Positions 50,199 through 61,639 of a DNA stretch of 64,000 nucleotides are shown one piece after another. The DNA is from Nageia nagi (lineage: Eukaryota > Pinophyta). Numbering within the stretch: the stretch's first letter is position 1; each line of letters opens with the position of its first letter. The notes below the pieces were generated by a model, which saw only the letters and a program-made list of their open reading frames with translations, had not been told where the DNA came from and ran no database searches. The position numbers were made by a program, and so were the translations under genes. The DNA lies in contig JBITNC010000001.1 of the NCBI GenBank assembly GCA_050084985.1, positions 140,058,001 through 140,122,000 on the forward strand, read 5' to 3'.

Positions 50199-52521
50199 TT
50201 ATTTATTTTAAATTTGTTTAAAAGCACAAATATTTATATATATTTTTATATTTTAAATCTGTTTAAGATATTCAAAAATATATATATGTTTTTTTATTGT
50301 GTTTTTAAATTTATTTAAACTCAAAATAAATTAAATATGGGGGGTAATTGATAAACATTTATCACGATTAAATAAATTATTTATAGGGGGGTTAAAATGA
50401 TGCACAGAGTGCGAACACGCCTCCCTCCTGCCTCCTCCTCCTCCTCGTGCGCCACTAGCCGCTCCTCCAACCCCACACGCACGCGGCCGCGGCTCCTCCA
50501 GACTAGCCCTTCTACGTGCGAAATCTCCTCTCCTCTCCTTCTCCGCCCTCACTTGCCACGCTCGTGGGATCTGCACATAGGACATCTCGCCTATGTTTCC
50601 CTGGTCTGTGCTCATCCCAGGCTATCCATGCACCTTGTTTCCACCAGCTGACGTCTCCTAGCATCTACCCCATCTGGCTCCCATGGAGGGCTTCACGTTT
50701 GCCTGGTGCAGCCATAGTTTCCTCACCTGCAATGCATGCAGACATAGTTTCCTTGACTGCACTGCTTGCAGAATATGCACCCCATGATGTGTTTCACACG
50801 AAGCATGCTTCAGACACCAGTTCCGTGGACTGCACTGCTCATGATTTGCACACCCTCTTACTTACGCTGCATGCTTCCTCCACCACGTTTCCTAGACTGC
50901 ACCACTTGTAGGCTCTGCACGCCCCCATCTCCCTCGCTGCCCTTCCTGTCACCCTGAGTGGATGTGCAGTGATGGCATGTCATGGTTTACAGGCTATACA
51001 CCCTGCAGATACGTTTTATGGACTACCATGCTTGTTCCTTCGTGACTTGGGTGGTCAACCGCTGTCCCATGCGCCTCCCGTGACTTCCACCCCTCTACGC
51101 GGCTTCCTTGCCGCCTTGGCCTCTCCTGCCACCCCTGCCCAGCTTCTCCACCACCCTGCGGCTTTCACATGGCTCCTTCACATTTTTTTCAACTTTAGTT
51201 GTTGAGCCTTAATTTTTTACCCCCTCCATCTTTGATTTGATTTTTTTAAACAAACAATAGGGGGGAGTCATCTTTTAACACTACAAAGCATTTAATTGTT
51301 TATTGACTTAGGAGTATTTTTTAGTGCTTAAAGTAGGAGCAGCATTACACATTGGGGTATGGGTCTCCTATTACAACTTGCACCCTTATTCTTCTTAGGC
51401 CTTTTTACTTACTTGCTTACAAGTCAATTGCTCCCATTCAATGCACTTAGGAGTACTTAGACTATTTCTAATATTCTACTCAACATTGCATGTTTAATTT
51501 AAGTGCATATGCAATCTCTAAGCATAGTAAAAAGGGATAAAACTTTAAGTAAAAAGGGGGGAATTGGTATAATTTTTACTTAAATTTTATCTATATGTTG
51601 CATGCTAGACTTATGATGCATGTATCTTTATCTTGTTTGAAGAATATGCTTAAGACTTAAATTTTTAATGCATGATGCATGCTTACTTAAATTTTTAAGT
51701 AATGAAACAATGCATGTTATGAATTAAATACTAAGTAGGACTTAGTTCTTTGTTTAATTCATTAAGTGCTTGAATAAATTGAGAAAAATATGAACAATGT
51801 AAAAGTCCTTTAGGGGTTAGTACAAAACCCATTGGACTCAATTTTTGGCCTCTTAAGGTTTCAAGTTCGTGTGGATGGAGTATTTTCACTTTACTTTATA
51901 TTTTTTGCACATTTGCTTATACTTGCAATACGCAAAAATTTGAAAAGCAACCCCTAAAATGAATACATCCGCACGTATTTTCCACAACATGACTTGTTTG
52001 GGGAGCCATGAGGTGAGGACAGGGCAGATTGGAGCCCTTTTTAGTTCGAAGAACTGAGTGGTGGTAAATCCGTCTTAATTGCCCCTAAGACCTCTGTTGG
52101 ATTGGACATAACTCTATTAGGTGGACAGGCATGTGTGTAGTGATACCACATGTCCGCACATCCATTCAGGGATTATCTTGATAACCTAGGAGGAAAACTG
52201 AAAACCTTAATCAAGATAATTAAAATGGCTGGTCCAAGATACGTCGAATCCTTGGAAAATAGTAGGTACTTCTCCTTGTGAGAGTATATCACTGACCAAG
52301 GTGAACTGGTTGAGGACTGGTAGTACCTAGGCTCCACCTTGCGGGCATCCAGGTGAAGGCCTAATTCTATACAAGAAAACAACCCCAACTTTATCCTTCT
52401 ATGGATCATGGTTAATGAGTTTACACATGTGGGACATGTTTGCTTATTAGATGTTTTATATGTATAAATGAAAATTGTAAAAGTTTACATTCTTATTGCA
52501 TATTTATTTGTTTTTGTAGCA
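49446..52521 (+). other. 3-kb leader of the young Copia, possible intron
   Basis: No gag-like coding sequence lies between the primer site and the gag ATG, whereas Copia leaders are usually short. It holds imperfect repeats of TTGTTGTGGAAGCTC (49446-49560), (TA)n runs at 50085-50195 and a GC-rich part at 50397-51190. Donor-like sites G|GTAAAT (after 49611) and CAG|GTATAA (after 49629) lie near its start. A classic polypyrimidine-AG acceptor (TTTGTTTTTGTAG, ending 52519) lies two bases before the gag ATG. I infer that it may be spliced out. Confidence 0.55.
50397..51190 (+). other. GC-rich block in the Copia leader
   Basis: Sharply higher GC than the surrounding sequence, with C-rich runs. 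It includes several imperfect repeats around GACTGCACTGCT and TTTGCACACC (about 50750-50910). Open frames of 60-131 codons occur on both strands here but overlap in several frames and match no family I know, so I do not call a gene. It may be captured foreign sequence or a structured RNA region. Confidence 0.5.
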
Positions 52522-55500
52522 ATGGTTGAAACCTTCGTTCCCAAACACATACTCGATGGTTCCAACTTTGGAATATGGGAACCTCGTATGAAAGCCGAGT
52601 TACAAGCAAGGAAGCTGTGGCAGACAGTTAGTGAAGATGTGGTTGCTCCTACCGATGAGAAGGCTCTTGAAGTATACAACTCAAAGAATGAGTTAGCAAC
52701 TTCCATGATTTACCGTGTAGTTTCAGATGATGTCCTTCTCATGATTTCTTCATCAACTTCAGCAAAGGAAGCTTGAGATAGGCTAAAGAAAATTTACCTT
52801 GGGTCCAAATTTTCAAGGAGGTTTACCATTCTACAAAAGTTATTGCAGTATCGACAAAGTGAAGATGAAAGTGCCTCCATCTACTTAAACAAAATCATTG
52901 ACCTCAGGACACAACTAGTTGGTTGTGGGTGCAATTGGATCAATGATGAGTTCATGGTCTTCATCATTCTTCAAAGCCTTACTACAAAGTTTAGCAACTT
53001 TGTCACGGTTATGGAAACAAGGCTCGATGATGAAGAAGATGTCATCTCACTTGATAACCTTTCTAGACTCCTTCTGAAGCATGAGGAAACTTTGAACAAG
53101 AAAATGTTGAACCTTTCTCCAAAGGACCATAGCATTGCTCTAGGAGCAACCAAAACTCCTTTCAAGAAAAAGTTCAAACATTACAAATTCAAAGACAACA
53201 AGTCCTCATCTACCTTCAGGAAGTATGATAAAAAGGGCAACAACAACAACAATCATGGCAACTACAGGCACAGGAATGATAAAGCAGGATCAAGCAATCC
53301 AACACCTCAGGAAAAGTTTGATGGGAATTGTAACTTCTGTGGCATCGTTGGGCACAAAGAGTATGATTGTCGTAAAAAGAAATTCACTCAAAAAGGAAAG
53401 GGAAATGCAAATGTGAGAAATTTCAATAATAAAAAGAAGAACAAGCATGCTGCTTCTGTTGCCTACTACTCAATGACTCAAACTATTTCAAATGATTGGA
53501 TTGTTGATTCAAGATGCACTAATCACATGTGTTATGAAAAGGATAAGTTTGAAAACTTTCATAAGTACAAAAAGGATGCAGTTGTGATAGGTGATAATAC
53601 AATCCTTGATGTTCACGGAATAGGAAGTGTGAAGATTCATGGAAAGACTCTTGATAATGTCTTTTATGTACCTAAACTAAGGATGAATCTCATCTCTGTG
53701 ATTCAAATTACAAGGAAAGGATGCTCATTTGAGTTTACCTCACACTCTTGGTGTGTTAAGAAAGGACTTGCCACCTTGATGAAAGGATCAGTAAAGGATG
53801 ACCTTTATATTGTGGATCAAGTACCTTCAAATATTTGTCTTGCTGCAAATGTTTGTTCAAAAGGTAATCTTTGGCATCAACGATTAGGGCACCTTAACCA
53901 CAAGAGTATTCAAGATATGAAAACTCAAGCACTTGTGGAAGGTTTACCTAATATTTCACCCATAATTGGTCTTTGTGAAAGGTGCATTCTAGGAAAGATG
54001 CATAGGCAAAAGTTTGAAAAAGATAAGGCAACTCGGGCTACTTGTCCACTTCAGCTTGTGCATTCAGATTTGATGGGTCCTTTTCAGACTAAGTCCCTAG
54101 GGGGATCTTCTTATGTTCTGACCTTCATTGATGACTTCAGTAGGATGACATTTGGTTATCTACTTGAGCACAAGGATCAAACTTTTGACAGGTTTCAAGA
54201 CTTCAAGGCACTTGTTGAAAATCAAACTGATTTTAAGATCAAGATGCTGAGATCCGATAATGGGGGTGAATATAATAGCAATGAGTTTAATGATTATTAT
54301 GTTAAACATGGGATCAAGCGGCAATTTACAATCCCATATACCCCTCAGCAAAATGGTGTTGCTGAAAGGAAGAATCGCACCATTATGGAAATGGCAAGAT
54401 GCATGTTGGGTAACCTTCCTAGTTTCTTATGGGGTGAAGCTGTTCACACTGCTATTCACACCCTAAATAGGTGTCCTACTAAGGTAGTTGAAGGTAAAAC
54501 TCCATATGAAGCATGGACAGGAAAGAAACCTAACCTCTCACACTTCAGGGTCTTCGGTTGTGATGCATTTGCCTTCATTACCTCAGAGAAAAGAAAGAAG
54601 CTAGATAAATGATCAGAAAAATGCATCTTTGTGGGGTATGATAATCAGCATAGAGGTTACAGGCTCTACTCTTCATCCCAAAAAATAGTCTTTGTTTCTA
54701 GGGATGTCAAGTTCAATGAAATTTCTGAGGATACGACCTCTCATGTTGAGGTGTCTGATACAGATGATTCTTTGCCTGCACCACACTGGTTGGATGATCA
54801 TCTAGAGATGTCACCATAAGAGCAAAATTCTCCAGCACAGAGATTTACAAGAAGTATGACCTTGAATAAATCCTTATTTGCCAAAATTGATAATATGCAT
54901 GAGCCATCAACCTTCAAAGAAGCTTCCAAGCAAGAGTGTTGGATGGAAGCTATGAAAGTTGAGTATGAGGCTCTCATGAAAAATGAAACTTGGGATTTGG
55001 TTCCTTATCCCAATGAGAAAAATGTGATTGGCAATAAATGGATATACAAGGTCAAGTACAATTCTGATGGAAAAATTGAAAAATACAAGGCAAGATTAGT
55101 GGCCAAAGGATTCGCTCAAAAATATGGTATTGATTATGAGGAAACCTTTGCTCCTGTAGCCAAGATGCCTACTGTCAGAATAATCCTTGCTCTTTCTGCA
55201 GCTCAAGGATGGAAAGCTTTTCAACTTGATGTCAAAAGTGCATTTCTCAACGGTGACTTGGATGTTGAAATCTACATGAATCAACCAGAAGGATTTATTC
55301 CAGAAGGAAAAGAGTCTCTTGTGTGCAAACTAAAGAAGTCTTTGTATGGACTTAAGCAAGCACCTAGAGCATGGTACAAGAAAATTTTAGGATTCTTTGC
55401 AGATATTGGTTTTTCCAAATGCTTCTCAGATTCAAATCTATATGTACTCAATCAAGGAAAAGACGTGGTCATAATTCTCCTTTATGTGGATGATCTTCTC

Positions 55501-56298
55501 ATAATAGGCAATAATATTGAAATCATCCAAGAGTGCATCTCCAAACTCAAGGTAACATTTGAAATGACTGATCTAGGTCTATTGCATTACTATCTTGGGA
55601 TGCAAGTATACCAACACAAAGATTGTACTTATCTTAGTCAATCTAAGTATATATCAGACATCTTGCAAAAGTTTGGAATGGAAGAGTGTAAATATGCTAC
55701 AATACCTATTTCTCCTGGCATCGTTGTATCACTGAGCTCTGATTCTCAGTTGGCTGATGCTACAGCTTATCGATAATTGATTGGTAGTCTTCTGTATCTG
55801 ACTATCTCTCATCCTGATATTGCCTTTGCAGTGAATCTGATGGCACGATTCATGCAAAAACCATATGTTGAACACCTCAATGCTGTTAAGCAAATCTTGA
55901 GGTATGTCGCAGGGACAAAGGATCTTGCTCTTAAGTATTCCAAAGTGCCCTCAATTGTTCTCTCAGGGTTCTCAGATTCTGATTATGGGGGAGATAGAGA
56001 TGATAGAAAATCAACCTCTGCATATGTGTTTAGCATTGGTTCCGGTGCTATCTCTTGGGCTTCCAAGAAGCAACCTACTGTGACTCTTTCTACCACTGAA
56101 TCCGAATATCGAGCCATGTCTGTTTCCACCCAAGAAGCTATTTGGCTAAGACATCTTCTAAACGAAATTGGGTATACGCAAAATGGCCCATCTCTTATTA
56201 TCAGGGAGAAGGTTCTAGATGACATCATACACTTGCAGTATTGTCCATCTACTGACAACTCCACTGATTTGTTCACCAAGCCCCTTCCTGAAGCTTAG
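52522..56298 (+). pseudogene. Copia gag-pol polyprotein with four in-frame stops
   Basis: One continuous frame from ATG 52522. Gag of the UBN2 type (ILDGSNFGIWEPRM) is followed by a CCHC zinc knuckle at 53329-53370. Protease has DSR at 53506-53514 in place of catalytic DSG. Integrase has a WHQRLGH zinc region near 53871 and the D, D, E triad in HSDLMG, RSDNGGEY and VAERKN. RT has YVDD at about 55483 and RNase H has TESEYRA near 56096. Stops are at 52774 (TGA), 54610 (TGA), 54817 (TAA) and 55774 (TAA), each one transition away from Trp, Arg, Gln and Gln. In RNase H the sequence jumps from NGPSL to IIREKV near 56195. That omits about 35-40 residues, including the expected CDN catalytic segment, without a frameshift. 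The element cannot make its own enzymes. Confidence 0.92.
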
Positions 56299-56420
56299 TT
56301 TTGCAAGCTTCGGGATTCTCTCGGGTTGGTGAAGTTGCCCTCAAGGGGGAGTGAAGTTTAAACTTTTGTTAGTGATGACAACTTCACTTCTAAGAGGCCT
56401 TTTTTGATTGTACATTCTAG

Positions 56421-56700
56421 ACCTCCGTGGTAAGTTTGCTCTGCATGACAAACTTGTTGTACAATTGTTGTTATAGAGTGTTGATTATTTTAATACCTCA
56501 ATGGTAAGTTTGCTCTGCGTGACAAACTTGTTGTACATTTTATACCTCCGTGGTGAGTTTGCTCTGCGTGAGAAACTTATTGTACAAATTTTGAGCATAT
56601 AATTAATATACCTCCGTGGTAAGTTCGCTCTACGTGACAAACTTGTTGTACATTCTATACCTCCGTGGTGAGTTTGCTCTACGTGAGAAACTCATTGTAC
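56421..56700 (+). repeat. array of five 42-bp hairpin units before the 3' LTR
   Basis: Units start at about 56421, 56495, 56544, 56610 and 56659, each beginning ACCTC and ending GTAC. Units 1, 2 and 4 carry AAGTT(T/C)G...CAAACTT; units 3 and 5 carry TGAGTTT...AAACT(T/C)A. Both kinds form a 7-bp stem with a loop of about ten bases. Units 2+3 and 4+5 form two A-B pairs 115 bp apart. Confidence 0.85.
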
Positions 56701-57176
56701 AATTTTTATGCTCTATTTTAAAATCAACACATGTCTATATACAACAGGTGACTATGAGTGATGGCTTGGCATCTCCGTGATGGCTTATAGTGCACCATTG
56801 ATCAATTATTTATAAGATGGCATTATTTGATTCTCTTATTTGAATATATGATACATCTAACTAATTTTGTTAATGAGTTGCTTGTAGCATGCAGGATCTT
56901 CTTCAGAAATGCAGGTTACTCACCTTGTGAAAGCAAGCTCATGGAGACTCACATGTCAGCTTAAAGTTGATCGACTACTATGTACAGTGAAACCAGTTGT
57001 GGTTAATGATTGTATTGTAAACCATTTTTTGTCAAATGGTAATGTAGTGAGTCTCATACTAGTTCTCAAAAAGATTCTCAAATATGTAAAAGTTCTCATC
57101 TCCACTTGTATCTCTATGGAGGAGAACTCTCTCTTACTCTCTCTCTTCTCTCTTCTACGCTCTATCCCAATATTGC

Positions 57177-57188
57177 ATTAAGGGGGAG
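57177..57188 (+). promoter_or_regulatory. polypurine tract of the young Copia
   Basis: AAGGGGGAG directly abuts the TG of the 3' LTR at 57189, the expected position of the plus-strand primer. Confidence 0.9.
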
Positions 57189-57695
57189 TGTTAGAATTTG
57201 TAATGAAATATTGTGAATATCTAAACTCCTTGTAAATTCAATTAATCACTTAAGGGTATGTAGATACCTTAAGAGATTAATTGAATTCTTTAATATGTAG
57301 ACTTTGACTTTACCAAAGTGGTTAGTTGGTAGGTTGAAGTTTGGTGATACATTTAATGTAACCCTAACCTTACCCTTGGGTTAAAGGAAGGTTAGGGAGG
57401 TGCTCTAAAGCTATAAATAGAGGGCCTCTCCTCTTGTATCACATCTAAGTCTAGGAGTAAGATTACTCTACTTGGTTGTGTAGGAGAGAGCTAGAGAATA
57501 GTTGTAAGAGAGACATATCAAGAGAATAAGAGAACTAGTTGTGGATGTACTCCCAAGGAGGGAGGAACCACATTATATTGGTGTCATATTATGTGAATGA
57601 TGTTCTTAGAATTATAGATGTATTATCTTGTGTACACTTGAGTTTCCTAGTCTAAGGTCCTAGAGGATTTGTTTAGATCTAGTTCAAATCCTTCA
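57189..57695 (+). repeat. 3' LTR of the young Copia
   Basis: 507 bp, with the TATA box at 57412-57419. Almost identical to 48924-49430, implying very recent insertion. Confidence 0.95.
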
Positions 57696-57778
57696 AAAAG
57701 TATGTAAATAATAAGATATCAAACCTATCCTTGGTGACTTACCCACCAAGAGTACGAAGATAAATTTCCTATTTAAAC

Positions 57779-58105
57779 TAATCAACTTAGTTTCCCAAGC
57801 TACCATGTTGCCATGGATTTTTGATATGGATGGTCCTTCCTTACAAAGATGCCAAATGATAAGATTGACCCTTCCTTACAAAGGTGTAAAATGATAAGAT
57901 TGACCAACTTGGTTTCCCAAGCCACCTTGTTTCTATGGATTTTCTGATAAGAGTGATCCTTTCTTACAAATATGTCAAATGATAAGATTGACCCTTCCTT
58001 ACAAAGGTGTTAAATGATAAGAATGACCAACTTAATTTTCCAAGTCACCATGTTACCATGGATTTGCTGATAAGAGTGCCCCTCCCTTATAGAGGAAGCT
58101 AATGA
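57779..58105. repeat. tandem repeat, about 120-bp unit, two and a half copies
   Basis: The segment with AACTTGGTTTCCCAAGCCACC, TATGGATTT, CCTTCCTTACAAA and AAATGATAAGA recurs at about 57779, 57901 and 58022. Within each unit a shorter CTTACAAAG...AAATGATAAGATTGACC module is itself doubled. Confidence 0.8.
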
Positions 58106-58341
58106 TAAGAGTAATAATCAAGATACGAAAATATTTTGGATAAATGGTATGTTTTGATAAGCATAATTTATGATAAGCAATAATTTATAAAAATATATGA
58201 TAATCTTGATATTTCTTGAATTTAACTGATAAGCCTTATTTATGATAAGTAATGTATGAAAGTTAGTTTGCAAAGTACTATTTGTTACATAATAAATCTT
58301 GTAATGAGAATTGCTAATGTAGTAGCATATGTAACTATTGT

Positions 58342-60296
58342 TGATCGGTTAATGTAATATTAAGGATTTGGTCTGATCATGTTCTCCATTGCCTGCAATA
58401 GTAGGGCCTTTGAAAGAGCAAAAGGTGGTGGAGATGTGCTTGTATTGGTTTTCTACTCAATCTTTAGGTTTTAGGCTAGTTCATATCTATTATGAATGTT
58501 AAAAGTAATAGGAAAGATATGAAAAGGTTAAGAGTAATAGGAAAGATATGAACACATTAAACTAAAAACAAACTAAAACTATATAGCCCAAGCATTACAG
58601 CACAGTCAACAATCCATAATCAAGATTAAGAATAGTAAACTATCTTACCCTTGCGGTCTCACAATCACAATACATAGCCATAACTTAAGACAGATCTTCA
58701 TACATAACATTCACAAAGTGTAACAGGTCACCACATGTTACAAAGGGAAAAGCATTATCAGTTTGCATTATCATATATGAAAGTATCTTATAGAATTGGA
58801 CAAATTTGATAGAATTTTTGACCCCTTGGACTTACAACAGTCCACTATTTATATATTTTCATTCATCTTTGGATGGTTGTTCATCATTAATACACTTAAC
58901 TATTCTATTGATTGAAAGTAGTAAAAGAAACTATTCATAAATGTACAATTCCAATCATAATTGTGTTAAATTACATAATGAACAAGCATAATCAGCGCTA
59001 AGGTATGGGAACTTGATATCTCTTAGCCATTGTACTATCAAGTCGTAATACTTCTAATTTGTTGTTGACTATATTCTCCTAGGTCTATAGTTGATTGAAG
59101 ATGTACTATCTGTAGGCTTGATTGGTATGATCTAGCACTATATTCTATCGATAGCTATCTACTTCTCTGCAACCATTAATGTTAAGCATTGTTGTTCCTG
59201 GTTACATGGAATAATGAAGGCAATGAATAGTATATCATTAAATTCCTAGGAGAAATTGCTACTATTATGTGGAAATGAGTTAAAGTTGACATAATGATAG
59301 AGCCTCAGGGGTTAAACACTCATGATTAAGTGGACCTAAGTGTTCCTCCTTACCATTATTCCATCTTCTATCTAGCAAAATTTGTCTCTTTTTGACAGAC
59401 TCTAATGATGGTTGGGCCTCACTTAACACCCATCGATTTTAGGAAAAAGGTGTGATCTCCTCATTCAAAATTGATAGGCTTTACTTAATTATCTTCATGA
59501 AATATCTCCTATTGAATGTGGAATTGCCCATCGCTTACTATCTTAGGACCCGTTGATTTTGGGCAAAAGTTATGATGTCATCACTCAAAATCGATGAGCT
59601 TTATTTAATTTTCTTTATGAAATATCCCCCACTTAATGACATATTTCCCACTGAACGTCATAATACTAGCTAAATGTGAGTGAAAAGTATGACATTATTA
59701 TTCTAAATCAGCAGGCTCTATCTAGTTGTCTTCATAAAATACTTCCCATGAATTTTTGATGTATGGCAGAGACTTTGTTCTAGAAATTGATGGGCTCTAC
59801 AACATCTCCTGCTGGTGACTTGGAATGAATGAAGCTCTTATTTACAATAATTCTTGAAAATTTTATACTTCTATAACTCTCAAAATTTGACTTAGACACT
59901 TACTTACCTAAAAAATTACAATACTACTCAAACATATTACATTAGTTCTCGAACATTACTTAGATAAAATTTTTATACCCTAAGACTCTCTTTTATATAT
60001 ACAGTTACTAAAAAATAGTTAAATTGACTAAGAATAATTCCTAGGACTTACTACAACACTCGCTAGATAGTGGTTAGACTTTTGAAGCAAAACTGGTTAA
60101 GACTGACATACATATAAATAGTACCCAAAAGTCATTAGACTTGACCAAATTTTGATAAAAAGACTAAGTACATAGAAAATACTAATATGAAAGGGGAAAA
60201 GGAAGTGGAAATTAGGAAACACTTATTGAATGAATGAAACAATAAGGAATACTATAATATTACCCTATTCCCAAAGTGTAATTATTAAAGAATACA
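58342..60296 (-). repeat. solo LTR related to Gypsy element A
   Basis: About 1955 bp, colinear with the element A LTRs. It starts TGATCGGTTAATG, has TTCTCCATTGCCTGCAATAG near the start and ends AAAGAATACA. It contains the tandem part with GGGCAAAAGTTATGATGTCA-like units, but with a longer period. Neither flank shows gag or other internal sequence. Flanks ATTGT and ATTAC match at only three of five bases, so the target duplication is eroded or absent. Confidence 0.75.
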
Positions 60297-60990
60297 ATTA
60301 CGATATTGCTAACAATCACCAAATAGACATTTGTTCATGACATTTATTATGAAGAGAACATTATACATAGTGTTTTTTGAAAATATTACAAGAGCTTAAT
60401 GTGAAGACAATAAGCATATGATATGAAACATATATCACACTTAAAAGAAATAAACATGTTTTTCTTTATTTTACCATAGATACAAATTACCAGTGAAAAA
60501 GGAGATTAAACTTTACCATTTTAACCTAGCGACAATGCTAGAAATGTAGTGGCAGTGTTGGCATTAGATAGTGAATTTCTAACAATGATAAATTCGTTAG
60601 TTTTGTACTATACTCATGAAGTGAAAATGTTAAGTAGTGTATTAAAAATGACCAGGTAACATAAAATTTGATGATCATTTTTAGTTTAATTTCGATCAAC
60701 TTACCCCAAGGGTGATTTTGATAAATTAGGTTTTTTTTTTGTCATGTATTTACCTTTTTATTTCATGCAAATTATGACCAAGTATAGGGATTAAAACTTC
60801 TCAAAAAAGGAATGCTTGAAGCCAATGATGAAGCTAGGATTCTAGTGATAATACATTGTTTAGGGAATTTTTAGGGATGAAAAACTCTCTGAGGATGGGT
60901 GCACACATATTTGATGATAGAAAATAAGGTTCATTTAGGATCATCAACAAGGATAAGTGGGATATTTGAAAAAGGGGGTTCTAATTAATT
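60297..60990. other. non-coding spacer
   Basis: AT-rich DNA between the solo LTR and the TATA box of the mobile-domain relic. No gene or repeat recognised. Confidence 0.4.
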
Positions 60991-60998
60991 TATAAATA
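60991..60998 (+). promoter_or_regulatory. TATA box upstream of the mobile-domain relic
   Basis: TATAAATA followed by GGTGAAATTGG and a TTTGCACATTC leader. It is in the right orientation, about 650 bp before the first recognisable coding block. Confidence 0.35.
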
Positions 60999-61639
60999 GG
61001 TGAAATTGGATTTCATTTGCACATTCTTATTTTGTCAACTTGAGCTCTAGTCCTCAAGATTCTATGTGTCCATTTGAGTTGTTGAAGGATTTTAGAAGAG
61101 CTATCAACTAGTTGGGTGTAATTATTATGATTATGGCTCATTGGATTACTTCTCAATACGGTCATAGGGATCTTATTATTCATTCTTCACTTGAGGGATA
61201 CTACGTACTAATTTTTTTCTCATATTCTTGGTTTATGTATTAATTGGAATATTTTTTACGGATTAGTTTTTTGATTTAGCTAAGTTTTCATTGAATTTGG
61301 AAAATTTTTGAAACATTAGGATAAAAACATAGGGGCTATTTTTTTCATGCATGGAGGAAAACAAAAGTCATTTTACTGTATAAGTAGGGAAAAAATTGAT
61401 GGGTTTCAAACATGTTTGAAAATCAATCGCTTGAGTTAATAGCATCATCACTAGGATTAAGGTTACCTAAAAAATGCTTTATTTAAATTTTGTATAAATT
61501 TTGACACAGTTTGGCACTCAAAATTTGGAAAATTTATCATTATTTTTTTGGTTTTAACTATAAACTGTAATTTTTAACTTATTTAACTTTTTATTTGTAA
61601 TTTTATCTTTTTTACTTGATTATTGACAAGTTTTTATAT

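Larger units (their letters stand above)
48919..57700 (+). mobile_element. young full-length Ty1/copia retrotransposon with target duplication
   Basis: Two 507-bp LTRs (48924-49430 and 57189-57695) with TG...CA ends differ at only two positions that I can find. Perfect AAAAG target duplications flank them (48919-48923 and 57696-57700). A tRNA-iMet type primer site follows the 5' LTR and a purine tract precedes the 3' LTR. Inside are a 3.1-kb non-coding leader, one gag-pol polyprotein frame with four stops, and about 890 bp of 3' untranslated sequence with a repeat array. The structure is complete but the proteins are defective. Confidence 0.95.

Noticed and set aside
50331-50615. 94-codon minus-strand open frame in the GC-rich leader block
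   Set aside because: Overlaps plus-strand open frames in the same GC-rich DNA; high GC removes stop codons in all frames, and no motif is visible.
56421-56700. CRISPR-like array
   Set aside because: Units of about 42 bp at uneven 49-74 bp spacing lie inside a plant Copia element between pol and the 3' LTR; no cas genes and not a prokaryotic context.
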